Of a stretch of DNA of 63,571 nucleotides, positions 52,770-60,317 are shown in pieces. The position numbers and the translations under genes were made by a program. The notes below the pieces were generated by a model, which searched no databases, was not told the DNA's origin, and saw only the letters and a list, made by a program, of their open reading frames with translations. The stretch comes from Acidobacteriota bacterium (GTDB taxonomy: Bacteria > Acidobacteriota > Vicinamibacteria > Vicinamibacterales > UBA2999): contig VFZN01000017.1 of assembly GCA_016871195.1 (NCBI GenBank), positions 1 through 63,571 on the forward strand, in the 5' to 3' direction. The stretch's first letter is position 1; every line of letters begins with the position of its first letter.

Positions 52770-53827
52770 ACACGTCTCACTGGACCGGGCGCGCCGCCAC
52801 CGGCCTCGCGGCGCTGGCCATCACGACTGCGCTCTGGTCGCTCCCGGCCGCACAGGCGCCCGCAGGGGGCGGGCTCACCGCCGGCGACGCTGTGGCACGC
52901 GCATACGACGTCGTGCTCGACGCCGACTTCACCCGGATGCCTGCCGTCGTGGCCGAGACGTGCGGCCCGGCGCCTGTCGAGGTGTGCACGGGCCTCATGA
53001 CCATGAGCCGGTGGTGGGAGCTGATGCTCGACCCGGAACATCCGGGACGCGATGCGCGCTTTGTGACGTCCGTGCAGCGCGCCGTCGCTGAGACCACGGC
53101 GTGGACCGTGCGTGAACCCCGGCGCGCCGAGGCCTGGTTCTATCTCGGCGTCGCGCTCGGGGCGCGAGGGCAGTGGCGTGTGCTGCATGAGGAGAAACTC
53201 GCGGCGGCACGCGAGGGCAAGCGCGTGAAGGAGGCACTCGACCGCGCCCTCGCCCTCGATCCCTCGCTGCAGGATGCCGAGTTCGGGACCGGGATGTACC
53301 GGTATTACGCCGGCATTGTGCCGTCCTACATGCGCTGGCTGCAATGGATGTTTTCGCTGCCTGGCGGCGATCGGGCCGATGGACTCGCGCGCATGGAGCG
53401 CGCCAGTCGCGGCGGGCAGCTCGTCACGGCAGAAGCCGACTATCAGCTGCACCTCATCTACCTCTGGTATGAGGGACGCATTCCCGACGCGCTCGCGAAG
53501 ATTCGTCACCTGCAGCAGCGCTATCCGCGCAATCCGCACTTCCAGGATGCGGAGGCAGCGATTCACCGCCGCTATCGCGGTGACCATCGCGCGGCGCTGC
53601 AGGTGGGCGAGCGACTGCTGGCCATGGCCATGCAGGGCCGCGTGCATGAAGCGGCGCTGGCAGCGCCGCGCGCCCGCCTGATCATGTCGCAGGCCTACGA
53701 TGCCCTCGGGCAGCGCGAAGCGGCGCGTCCGCTCGTTGCCGCCATCATCGCGGATGCGCGCACGGCACCAGTCGATGTAGTGCGTATCGCGCGCCAGATG
53801 GACCGCGCATCACGCGTGCGTCCGTGA
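52766..53827 (+). CDS. Exported TPR-like protein of unknown function
   Basis: 353 residues. Signal peptide at the N-terminus (AALAITTALWSLPAAQA). Helical repeat features: AEAWFYLGVALGARGQWRV, VKEALDRALALDPSLQDAEF, YQLHLIYLWYEGRIPDALAK. Conserved Trp/Tyr-rich MYRYYAGIVPSYMRWLQWM is distinctive. No enzyme motif. Start GTG 52766 overlaps the ddl stop (GTGA), implying coupling to peptidoglycan precursor synthesis, possibly only by convenience. Confidence 0.75.
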   Translation: MNTSHWTGRAATGLAALAITTALWSLPAAQAPAGGGLTAGDAVARAYDVVLDADFTRMPAVVAETCGPAPVEVCTGLMTMSRWWELMLDPEHPGRDARFVTSVQRAVAETTAWTVREPRRAEAWFYLGVALGARGQWRVLHEEKLAAAREGKRVKEALDRALALDPSLQDAEFGTGMYRYYAGIVPSYMRWLQWMFSLPGGDRADGLARMERASRGGQLVTAEADYQLHLIYLWYEGRIPDALAKIRHLQQRYPRNPHFQDAEAAIHRRYRGDHRAALQVGERLLAMAMQGRVHEAALAAPRARLIMSQAYDALGQREAARPLVAAIIADARTAPVDVVRIARQMDRASRVRP

Positions 53828-53883
53828 GGAACTTGACAACCGCATCAGCGGCGTGAGGGCGCGGACACCATGTGCGCGGCTTA

Positions 53884-53943
53884 GCAAAAACGCTTTCGCA
53901 ATACAACCAAGAAAAGATTTCTGCTTGACAAGCGCGTTTTTGC
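53884..53943. repeat. 10-bp perfect inverted repeat around a strong promoter
   Basis: GCAAAAACGC (53884-53893) and GCGTTTTTGC (53934-53943) are exact reverse complements, centre-to-centre 50 bp. The second arm lies in the spacer of the promoter of the small basic peptide gene, as expected of an operator pair; a cruciform or RNA origin is also possible. Confidence 0.6.
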
Positions 53944-53952
53944 ACTCATAAT
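53925..53952 (+). promoter_or_regulatory. Strong promoter of the lysine-rich peptide gene
   Basis: TTGACA (53925-53930), 16-bp spacer, CATAAT (53947-53952). The -35 matches consensus and the -10 matches five of six. The leader is about 88 nt and contains the palindrome CAAGCC-AC-GGCTTG (53980-53993). Confidence 0.7.
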
Positions 53953-54046
53953 CTACATCTGGTATGAGGGCGTGAAACTCAAGCCACGGCTTGTGATTGA
54001 CAAGTCGGGGCTGCCAAAAGGCAGGGTGCGCCCGTCAGGAGGCATC

Positions 54047-54145
54047 ATGGCGAAGAAGGCTGCGAAGAAGGCCGCAAAGAAGGCCACCAAGAAGGTTGCG
54101 AAGAAGGCTGCAAAGAAGGCCAAGAAGAAGGCTGCGAAGAAGTAG
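54047..54145 (+). CDS. 32-residue lysine/alanine-rich basic peptide (histone H1-tail-like)
   Basis: Starts MAKKAAKKAAKKATKKVAKK and continues with the same KKAA pattern to the stop at 54143-54145. All residues are Lys or Ala except Met1, one Thr and one Val; 17 are lysine. RBS AGGAGG lies 4 bases before ATG. It resembles the Lys/Ala/Pro-type tails of bacterial histone H1-like proteins but has no other domain. Likely binds DNA, RNA or other polyanions. It has its own promoter, operator-like repeat and intrinsic terminator, so it is a genuine stand-alone transcription unit. Function is inference. Confidence 0.8.
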   Translation: MAKKAAKKAAKKATKKVAKKAAKKAKKKAAKK

Positions 54146-54176
54146 CGCAGGCTGTTCGCTGCGAACTCGCCAAAAG

Positions 54177-54200
54177 AGGGGGCCCTGCGCCCCCTTTTTT
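54177..54200 (+). terminator. Intrinsic terminator of the lysine-rich peptide gene
   Basis: AGGGGGC (54177-54183), loop CCTGC, GCCCCCT (54189-54195), then a run of T to 54200; preceded by AAAA. Textbook intrinsic terminator. Confidence 0.92.
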
Positions 54201-54266
54201 GCTGTACGGCGCCGGGAGCCACCACAGGCACACGCCGCACGCCCCCTCGGGTCCGCGCGCGTGGTG

Positions 54267-56348
54267 CTAGCGATCGGATCCGATCCAGCGCACCCCGTCC
54301 CAAATACGGATCTGCAGGATGCTGTCCCACGGCTCAAGCCGATCCACGACATCCATGCCGCCAATAACCTGGCCGAAGGCCGGATACCGCGCGTCGAGGT
54401 GCGGCTGTGGCGTGTGGGTGATGAAGAACTGGCTGCCGCCGGTGTCGGCCCAGTCGAGCGCGATGCCCACGGTGCCCCGCAGGAACGGACGCTGATTGAG
54501 CTCATCGCGCATCGTGAAGCCGGGGCCCCCCTCGCCATCGCCGCGCGGATCACCCGCCTGCGCCACGAAGTCGGCCACCACCCGGTGCCACGGCACGTTG
54601 GTATAGAACCCCTGGCGCACCAGCGCCGTGACGTGCGCCACGGTGCGCGGCGCATCGACCACGGCGAGTTCGATCTGCACGCTGCCCTGTGTGGTGTCGA
54701 GATACGCCGTCGGTGTCACGGTCGGACGCAGCAGTGCATTGAGGTCGGTCACTTCGGGCAGGGTAGACGCCGGTGCCGGCGTCACCGGTTGCACAGGCAC
54801 CTCGGGCTGCATCTGCCGCAGCAGTGCGGCGGCCTTGAGGCGCACGGCCCAGTCGCGGTCCCCGAGTGCGACGGTCAGCACGTCGGTGGCCTGGGCCCCG
54901 GCGATCACCTGCAGCGCTTCAAGCATCGCCGCGCGCGCCACATACGTCGTGTCATTCGCGGCGCGCGCCAGCGCCTCACGCAGGGCGGGCACCGCATCAG
55001 CCGCCTGCAGCGCCGCGAGTGCCCGCGCCGCAGCCATGCGCACGACCGGGTCATCACTGCCGAGCCGTGTCCGTGCAACCTCTGCGGCCGTGGGAGCCTT
55101 GATCGCCACAAGGGCCGCGACCACGGCTGGCACGACGCGCTGATCGCTGTCCCCCAGCATGGCGGTGAGGCGCGGCTCGGCGCGATCGGCCCTCAGCGTG
55201 CCGAGGGCGGTCGCGACGGCGGCGCGTACAGACCAGTGCGGGTCGGCATCAAGGCTCGAGAGCACCGTGAAAAACGCCTCGCTATCGATTTGCGATAGTG
55301 TCGTCAGGGCCGCAGCACGCATCGCCGGCGCACCGGCCGACACCAGGTCGTAGCACACCTCAACCGCCGCGCGCGCACGCAGTTGTCCGAGGGCCACCAC
55401 GACCTCGCGCTGAATCACCGGCGGCGTCACTCCCCTCGTCAGCAGTGCCAGCAGTGGTGCGGCGTCGACGCCGTCGCGGATGCGCGCGAGGGCGCGGATC
55501 GCTTCCACCCGTACCGGCACGGGCTGTGCGTGCTCTGTGGCCAGCGCGGTGAGGGTCGCACGTGCACCAGCGTGCCTGATGCCACCCAGCCCCTTCGCTG
55601 CGAAACTGCGAGTGATCTGCCCTGCCGACGTCAGCAGCGCCTCAAGCACCGGAGCCGAACGCGGATCAGCCATGCGCTGCACCGCGTAGGCCAAGGGCCA
55701 CCAGTGGCTTCGTGGCTGTCCTTCGGCACTGACGGCCGCCGACGCCAGTGCCTCGTAGGCCGACATCCGCGCGAGCGCATACGCGCCCAGCCGCACCGCT
55801 TCCACCGCCGGTGCGCGCGGATAGCCAAGGTCATCTGGCGGAATGCCCTCGAGCACCCCGGCATCGACATGACGACGCACCATGGCGGCCACGGCGGTGC
55901 CCGACGCCACGTGCCCGATGAGCCCGAGTGCTTCGGCAGCACGTCCCTGCAGCACCACATCATCGCTGCCCAGCGCGGCTGTCAGTGCGGGCACCGCCCG
56001 GTCATCGCCGATGAGCCCCAAGGCGAAGGCCGCCATCTGCCGCACCTCGGCATCGGGCTCGGCCGTCAGCAGGGCGCCCAGTGGGCCGATCGCCTCTGTC
56101 GCACGCACCCGCCCGAGCGCCTGCGCGGCGCGACGCCGGATGTGCGCCTGCGGGTCGGCCAGCAGCACCAGCAAGTCCTGTCCCTCGGCTTCGCCGCGCA
56201 CCCGGCGCTCGTCCTCGAGCGACAGGGTCCACTCGAGTTTCTGCTGGGCGGTGGGCGGCGGCGGCCCGGCGGGCACGACGATGGGGGGCGCCGAGGCACA
56301 TCCCCACAGGCCCGCGACGAGCCCGCACAGGACGAGGCGGAGGCGCAT
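54267..56348 (-). CDS. HEAT-repeat lipoprotein fused to a cyclophilin peptidyl-prolyl isomerase
   Basis: 693 residues. Signal peptide with lipobox GLWGC (C17). Residues about 55-520 are consecutive HEAT/PBS-lyase-type repeats (VLLADPQAHIRRRAAQALGRV; QMAAFALGLIGDDRAVPAL; HWSVRAAVATALGTLRADRA; VVRMAAARALAALQAADAV). Residues about 560-690 are a cyclophilin domain (VQIELAVVDAPRTVAHVTAL; YTNVPWHRVVADFVAQAGDP; GTVGIALDWADTGGSQFFIT; FGQVIGGMDVVDRL). The catalytic-Arg region PWHRVV and the QFFI segment are retained. It may be a periplasmic folding factor with a scaffold. Start ATG 56348 overlaps the menC-like stop (TGATG). Confidence 0.88.
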   Translation of the reverse strand: MRLRLVLCGLVAGLWGCASAPPIVVPAGPPPPTAQQKLEWTLSLEDERRVRGEAEGQDLLVLLADPQAHIRRRAAQALGRVRATEAIGPLGALLTAEPDAEVRQMAAFALGLIGDDRAVPALTAALGSDDVVLQGRAAEALGLIGHVASGTAVAAMVRRHVDAGVLEGIPPDDLGYPRAPAVEAVRLGAYALARMSAYEALASAAVSAEGQPRSHWWPLAYAVQRMADPRSAPVLEALLTSAGQITRSFAAKGLGGIRHAGARATLTALATEHAQPVPVRVEAIRALARIRDGVDAAPLLALLTRGVTPPVIQREVVVALGQLRARAAVEVCYDLVSAGAPAMRAAALTTLSQIDSEAFFTVLSSLDADPHWSVRAAVATALGTLRADRAEPRLTAMLGDSDQRVVPAVVAALVAIKAPTAAEVARTRLGSDDPVVRMAAARALAALQAADAVPALREALARAANDTTYVARAAMLEALQVIAGAQATDVLTVALGDRDWAVRLKAAALLRQMQPEVPVQPVTPAPASTLPEVTDLNALLRPTVTPTAYLDTTQGSVQIELAVVDAPRTVAHVTALVRQGFYTNVPWHRVVADFVAQAGDPRGDGEGGPGFTMRDELNQRPFLRGTVGIALDWADTGGSQFFITHTPQPHLDARYPAFGQVIGGMDVVDRLEPWDSILQIRIWDGVRWIGSDR

Positions 56349-57469
56349 CAGCGGTGTCCGTCAGCGTCGATGACCAGATGCCGTTCGGTGGCCTTCTCGA
56401 CGCGGTCGCGCATGACGCGCACACCGATGCCCGGTTCGGTCGGCACGGCGATGGTGCCGTCGGCCGCGATATCGATGGCCGGCTCGATGAGATCGGGGAC
56501 GTAGTAGCGTTTGCTCGCGGCAATATCCCCGGGCAGGCGGAAGTTCGGCAGGCTGGCCAGGTGAATGTTGTGGGCCCGGCCAATACCGCTTTCGAGCATG
56601 CCGCCGTGCCACACGGGAATGTTGTGTGCGGCGCAGAGGTCATGCAGTTCGATCGACTGCTGGTGACCACCGACGCGCCCGGGTTTGATGTTGATGATGC
56701 GGCACGCCCCAGCCGCAATTGCATCGCGGCCGATGCGCACGGTGTGAATCGATTCGTCGAGGCAGATCGGCGTGCCGATTGCCCGCTGCAAGGTGACGTG
56801 ATCCATCACATCGTCGTAGTCGAGCGGCTGCTCGATCATCATGAGGTCGTAGGGATCGAGCTTTGCGAGATGCGCTGCGTCGGACAGCTGATAGGCGGCA
56901 TTGGCATCGACCATCAGCGGAATGTTGCCGAAGCGGGCGCGCACGCGCTCGACGGCGTCGAGATCCCATCCGGGCTTGATCTTGATCTTGATACGCTGAT
57001 ACCCCGCTGCACGCTCGCGGTCGACCTTCTCGACGAGCTGGTCAAGGGAGTCTTGGATGCCAATGGACACACCCGAGGCAATGCGCGTGCGGGTGCCGCC
57101 GAGCACGGCCGACAGCGGCTGCCCCTGCCCTGTCGCATAGAGATCCCACGCGGCCATCTCGAGCACGGCCTTGGCCATGTTGTGTGTGCGCACCCGCTTG
57201 AGGGCCGGGAACACGTCGCGGGGATGGGCGAACTCGCGGCCCACTACGAGCGGTGCGAGGAACTGCGTGATGACGTGCCAGACCGTCTCTGTCGTCTCCC
57301 CGGAGTAGTAGGGATGCCCTTCGGCGACGGCTTCACCCCAGCCCTCGTGTCCCTCGCCCTCGATGCGGGCGAGGATGAACTCGCGCTCGTAGGATCGGCC
57401 AAAACTGGTTTCGAAGAACTGCACGAGCGGCAGGCGACAGAGAAAGAGTTCGAGGCGTTCTATTTTCAT
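56348..57469 (-). CDS. menC: Enolase-superfamily o-succinylbenzoate synthase / N-acylamino acid racemase
   Basis: 373 residues. MLE-subgroup catalytic residues are in place: K161-x-K163 (RIKIKIKPG), metal ligands D188, E213 and D238, and K262 (INIKPGRVGG). Numbering and sequence agree closely with the MenC2/NSAR family, which either dehydrates SHCHC in menaquinone synthesis or racemises N-succinylamino acids. No other men genes are in the window, so the racemase role is quite possible. Start ATG 57469 has GGAG; an upstream GTG/ATG frame is not needed. Confidence 0.88.
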   Translation of the reverse strand: MKIERLELFLCRLPLVQFFETSFGRSYEREFILARIEGEGHEGWGEAVAEGHPYYSGETTETVWHVITQFLAPLVVGREFAHPRDVFPALKRVRTHNMAKAVLEMAAWDLYATGQGQPLSAVLGGTRTRIASGVSIGIQDSLDQLVEKVDRERAAGYQRIKIKIKPGWDLDAVERVRARFGNIPLMVDANAAYQLSDAAHLAKLDPYDLMMIEQPLDYDDVMDHVTLQRAIGTPICLDESIHTVRIGRDAIAAGACRIINIKPGRVGGHQQSIELHDLCAAHNIPVWHGGMLESGIGRAHNIHLASLPNFRLPGDIAASKRYYVPDLIEPAIDIAADGTIAVPTEPGIGVRVMRDRVEKATERHLVIDADGHR

Positions 57470-57494
57470 CGGGTCTCCGGAAACATACTCCTGC

Positions 57495-57502
57495 AATATA
57501 CT
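57495..57502. promoter_or_regulatory. Symmetric -10 element between menC-like and dNK genes
   Basis: AATATACT reads TATACT (57497-57502) on plus, 8 bp before GTG 57511, and TATATT (57500-57495) on minus, 25 bp before ATG 57469. Confidence 0.5.
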
Positions 57503-57510
57503 CGGGCCGC

Positions 57511-58149
57511 GTGGTGTTTCGTCATCTGGCGGTCGAAGGACCCATTGGTGCGGGCAAGACGGCCTTGGCGCGCCGCCTGGCCCGCTGCCTCGATGCCACG
57601 ACCATCCTGGAAGACCCCGAGAATCCCTTTCTCGGCGACTTTTACAGTGAACGTCCCGGGGCTGCCCTGCAGGCGCAACTCTTTTACCTGCTGAACCGCC
57701 ATCGCCAGCTGACCCACCTGCGCCAGGGCGACCTCTTCCTGCAATCCACCGTCGTCGACTATGTGTTCGACAAGGACAAGATTTTCGCTTACCTGAACCT
57801 CGACGACAACGAACTATTCATCTACCAACGCCTGTTCGATTTGCTGGCGCGTGATGTGCCGTCGCCTGATCTGGTCATCTATCTGCAGTCGCGGACCGAG
57901 CAGCTGCTCGAACGGCTCTCACGAGCGACACCTGACGGCGATCCTGAGGCACCCCAGCCTGGCGACGAGTACGTGCGTGAACTGAACGAGGCTTACCAGC
58001 ACTACTTTTTCCACTACTCCGCGACTCCACTCCTCGTGGTCGATACCTCCCAGTTCGATCCCGACACCGACGATGAGGCCCTGGATGAACTGGTGCGGCA
58101 GATCAGGGGCATGGGCAAGGGAACGCGGTATTACATCGCGAGGAAGTAG
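57511..58149 (+). CDS. Deoxynucleoside kinase family protein
   Basis: 212 residues. P-loop GPIGAGKT (residues 10-17), DRS-like region absent but LQSTVVDYVFDKDKIFAYLN matches the bacterial dGK/dAK type, then LVIYLQSRTEQLLERL (LID region). The family phosphorylates purine deoxynucleosides for salvage. Start GTG 57511 (or GTG 57514) with TATACT 8 bp upstream and no RBS. accD follows 19 bp downstream with its own TAAGCT. Confidence 0.85.
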   Translation: MVFRHLAVEGPIGAGKTALARRLARCLDATTILEDPENPFLGDFYSERPGAALQAQLFYLLNRHRQLTHLRQGDLFLQSTVVDYVFDKDKIFAYLNLDDNELFIYQRLFDLLARDVPSPDLVIYLQSRTEQLLERLSRATPDGDPEAPQPGDEYVRELNEAYQHYFFHYSATPLLVVDTSQFDPDTDDEALDELVRQIRGMGKGTRYYIARK

Positions 58150-58168
58150 GGTAAGCTGAGGGCTGTTT

Positions 58169-59011
58169 ATGGCCTGGTTCAAGAAGGCGCGCAAGCCGCT
58201 GCCCTCCCCCCAGAAAGTCAGCCGGGTGCCCGAAGGCCTCTGGGAGAAGTGCCCGGGCTGCGAAGCCATTCTCTACACCAAGGACCTGGTCGCCAACCAT
58301 CAGGTCTGCGATAAGTGCGGCCATCACTTCCGGTTGGGTGCTGTCGAACGGCTCTCACTCCTCTTTGACGGCGGCACATGGCACGAGTTGGCCCCCGCCC
58401 TCCGTTCGAACGACCCACTGCGGTTCACCGACACCAAACCCTACGCGGAGCGCCTCCGCAAGACGATCGCCTCCACGGGGCGCAATGACGCTGTGATTGT
58501 GGGCAGCGGGCGCATCGGTGGACGCGACGCGGTGGTGGCCTCGATGGACTACAGCTTCATCGGCGGTTCGATGGGTGTGGTGGTCGGCGAGAAGATCACG
58601 CGCGGCATCGAGCACGCGATCGCCCACCGCGCCGGTGTGGTCATTGTGTCGTGCTCCGGTGGCGCGCGCATGATGGAAGGCGCGCTGTCGCTGATGCAGA
58701 TGGCGAAGATATCAGCTGCGCTCGCCCGCCTCGACCGCGAGCGCCTGCCCTACATTTCGCTGCTGACCGACCCGACCACCGGAGGCGTCACGGCCAGCTA
58801 CGCCATGCTGGGCGACCTGAATATCGCCGAGCCTGGGGCCCTCATCGGGTTCGCCGGCCCGCGCGTCATCGAACAGACCATCCGGCAGAAGCTGCCCGAG
58901 GGTTTCCAGCGCGCCGAATTTCTGCTGGAACGCGGCATGCTCGATCTGGTGGTCGATCGACGCGAGCAGCAGGCAGTCATCGCTCGGGCCCTGCGCTTCC
59001 TGCACACGTGA
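58169..59011 (+). CDS. accD: Acetyl-CoA carboxylase carboxyltransferase subunit beta
   Basis: 280 residues. N-terminal zinc ribbon C28/C31/C47/C50 (KCPGC, CDKCGHHFR), then the crotonase-like carboxyltransferase with SFIGGSMGVVVGEKI, VSCSGGARMMEGALSLMQM, LTDPTTGGVTASYAMLGD and GFAGPRVIEQTI. It transfers carboxyl from biotin to acetyl-CoA with AccA. TAAGCT lies 11 bp upstream of the ATG. accD-folC is a widespread pair; folC overlaps by GTGA. Confidence 0.95.
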   Translation: MAWFKKARKPLPSPQKVSRVPEGLWEKCPGCEAILYTKDLVANHQVCDKCGHHFRLGAVERLSLLFDGGTWHELAPALRSNDPLRFTDTKPYAERLRKTIASTGRNDAVIVGSGRIGGRDAVVASMDYSFIGGSMGVVVGEKITRGIEHAIAHRAGVVIVSCSGGARMMEGALSLMQMAKISAALARLDRERLPYISLLTDPTTGGVTASYAMLGDLNIAEPGALIGFAGPRVIEQTIRQKLPEGFQRAEFLLERGMLDLVVDRREQQAVIARALRFLHT

Positions 59012-60300
59012 CCCTGCGCGATCGGCTGACGTCGCTCGAGCACTTCGGCATCAAGCTCGGGCTCGACTCGATGCACCTGCTGGTCGAGGCACTGCAGCAT
59101 CCCGAGCGTGCCTACCAGACCGTGCACGTCGCCGGCACGAACGGCAAGGGCTCTGTCTGCGCCATGGTGTCCGCGGGCCTTCGTGCTGCCGGCTATCGCA
59201 CGGGCGTCTACACTTCTCCGCACCTCGACCGCATCGAGGAGCGCATCGCCGTGGACGATGCGCCAGTGCCCCCCGAGGCGTTCGATGCCGCGCTGGCCGA
59301 GGTGTTCGGAGCCATTGACGCGCTGCAGCGCCGCGGTCAGCTCGCCGTGACGCCGACATTCTTCGAGGTGGTCACTGCGACCGCGTTCGTGGCCTTCCGT
59401 GAGGCAGGCGTGTCGATGGCCGTCATCGAAGTGGGGCTGGGCGGACGGATGGACGCGACCAACGTCGTCACTCCCATCGCCACGGCAGTCACCTCCGTCG
59501 CATTCGACCACGAACGCCACCTCGGGTTCACGCTGGCATCGATCGCGTTCGAAAAGGCGGGCATCACCAAGCGCGGCGTGCCCATGGTGATGGGTGCGCT
59601 CGCGGATGAGGCTGGTGTTGTCGTCGAAGCCCAGGCGCAGGCTGTTCAGGCGCCCCTCATCCATGCCGGTGCTGCCGCGCACGTGGTGAATACTGACGCG
59701 GGGAGATGCGTGGTGCGCTGTGCGTCGTGGGGTCCCACGGGCGATCTGCGTCTGTCGCTCGCAGGCCGGCATCAGGGCGCCAACGCGGCCACCGCCGTGG
59801 CCCTGCTGCGCATCATCGATGCGACAGGGTTCACGATACCGACCGCCGCCGTGGCGCATGCCCTCACGCAGGCGCACTGGCCCGGGCGACTTGAGTGGCT
59901 GAGCGTCGGCGGCGGGCGCCTGCTGGTGGACGCGGCCCACAATCCGTCCGGCGCCGCCGCCCTCGGCCACTACCTGACAGATGCCCGAGTGGCGCCGATG
60001 CCGATGGCGCTGGTAGTGATGGAGGATAAGGTGCTCGAAGGTATCGTCGGGCCGCTCGGGCCGCACGTGTCGCACTGGTGGTGCACGCAGGTGCCGATGG
60101 CGCGTTCGCGCACCCACGAGGCGCTGGCGCAGTCGGTGCGTGCCCTGTTCCCGGACACGCCTGTGTCATCGACGCCTGATCCGATGGACGCGATTCACCT
60201 GGCCATGCGCGAGCAGGGACGCGCGATGGCCGCCGGCTCAATCTATTTCATCGGTCCGGCACGGGCCCGACTGCTCACCTCAGGTGACGCATCGATTTGA
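59008..60300 (+). CDS. folC: Folylpolyglutamate/dihydrofolate synthase
   Basis: 430 residues, Mur-ligase-like. Motifs: LGLDSMHLLVEAL, VHVAGTNGKGSVCAMVSAGL (P-loop), YTSPHLDRIEERI, VIEVGLGGRMDATNVV, FDHERHLGFTLASIAFEKAG, LAGRHQGANAATA, PGRLEWLSVGGGRLLVDAAH. It adds glutamate to dihydropteroate/folate. Start GTG 59008 overlaps the accD stop. Confidence 0.94.
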   Translation: MTLRDRLTSLEHFGIKLGLDSMHLLVEALQHPERAYQTVHVAGTNGKGSVCAMVSAGLRAAGYRTGVYTSPHLDRIEERIAVDDAPVPPEAFDAALAEVFGAIDALQRRGQLAVTPTFFEVVTATAFVAFREAGVSMAVIEVGLGGRMDATNVVTPIATAVTSVAFDHERHLGFTLASIAFEKAGITKRGVPMVMGALADEAGVVVEAQAQAVQAPLIHAGAAAHVVNTDAGRCVVRCASWGPTGDLRLSLAGRHQGANAATAVALLRIIDATGFTIPTAAVAHALTQAHWPGRLEWLSVGGGRLLVDAAHNPSGAAALGHYLTDARVAPMPMALVVMEDKVLEGIVGPLGPHVSHWWCTQVPMARSRTHEALAQSVRALFPDTPVSSTPDPMDAIHLAMREQGRAMAAGSIYFIGPARARLLTSGDASI

Positions 60301-60317
60301 TATCCTCGACGGCGACC

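Noticed and set aside
53953-54330. Minus-strand open frame encoding repeated Phe-Phe-Ala, looking like a membrane protein
   Set aside because: It is the complement of the AAG-rich lysine peptide gene and its terminator; no RBS or promoter, and the Phe repeats are the mirror of Lys codons.
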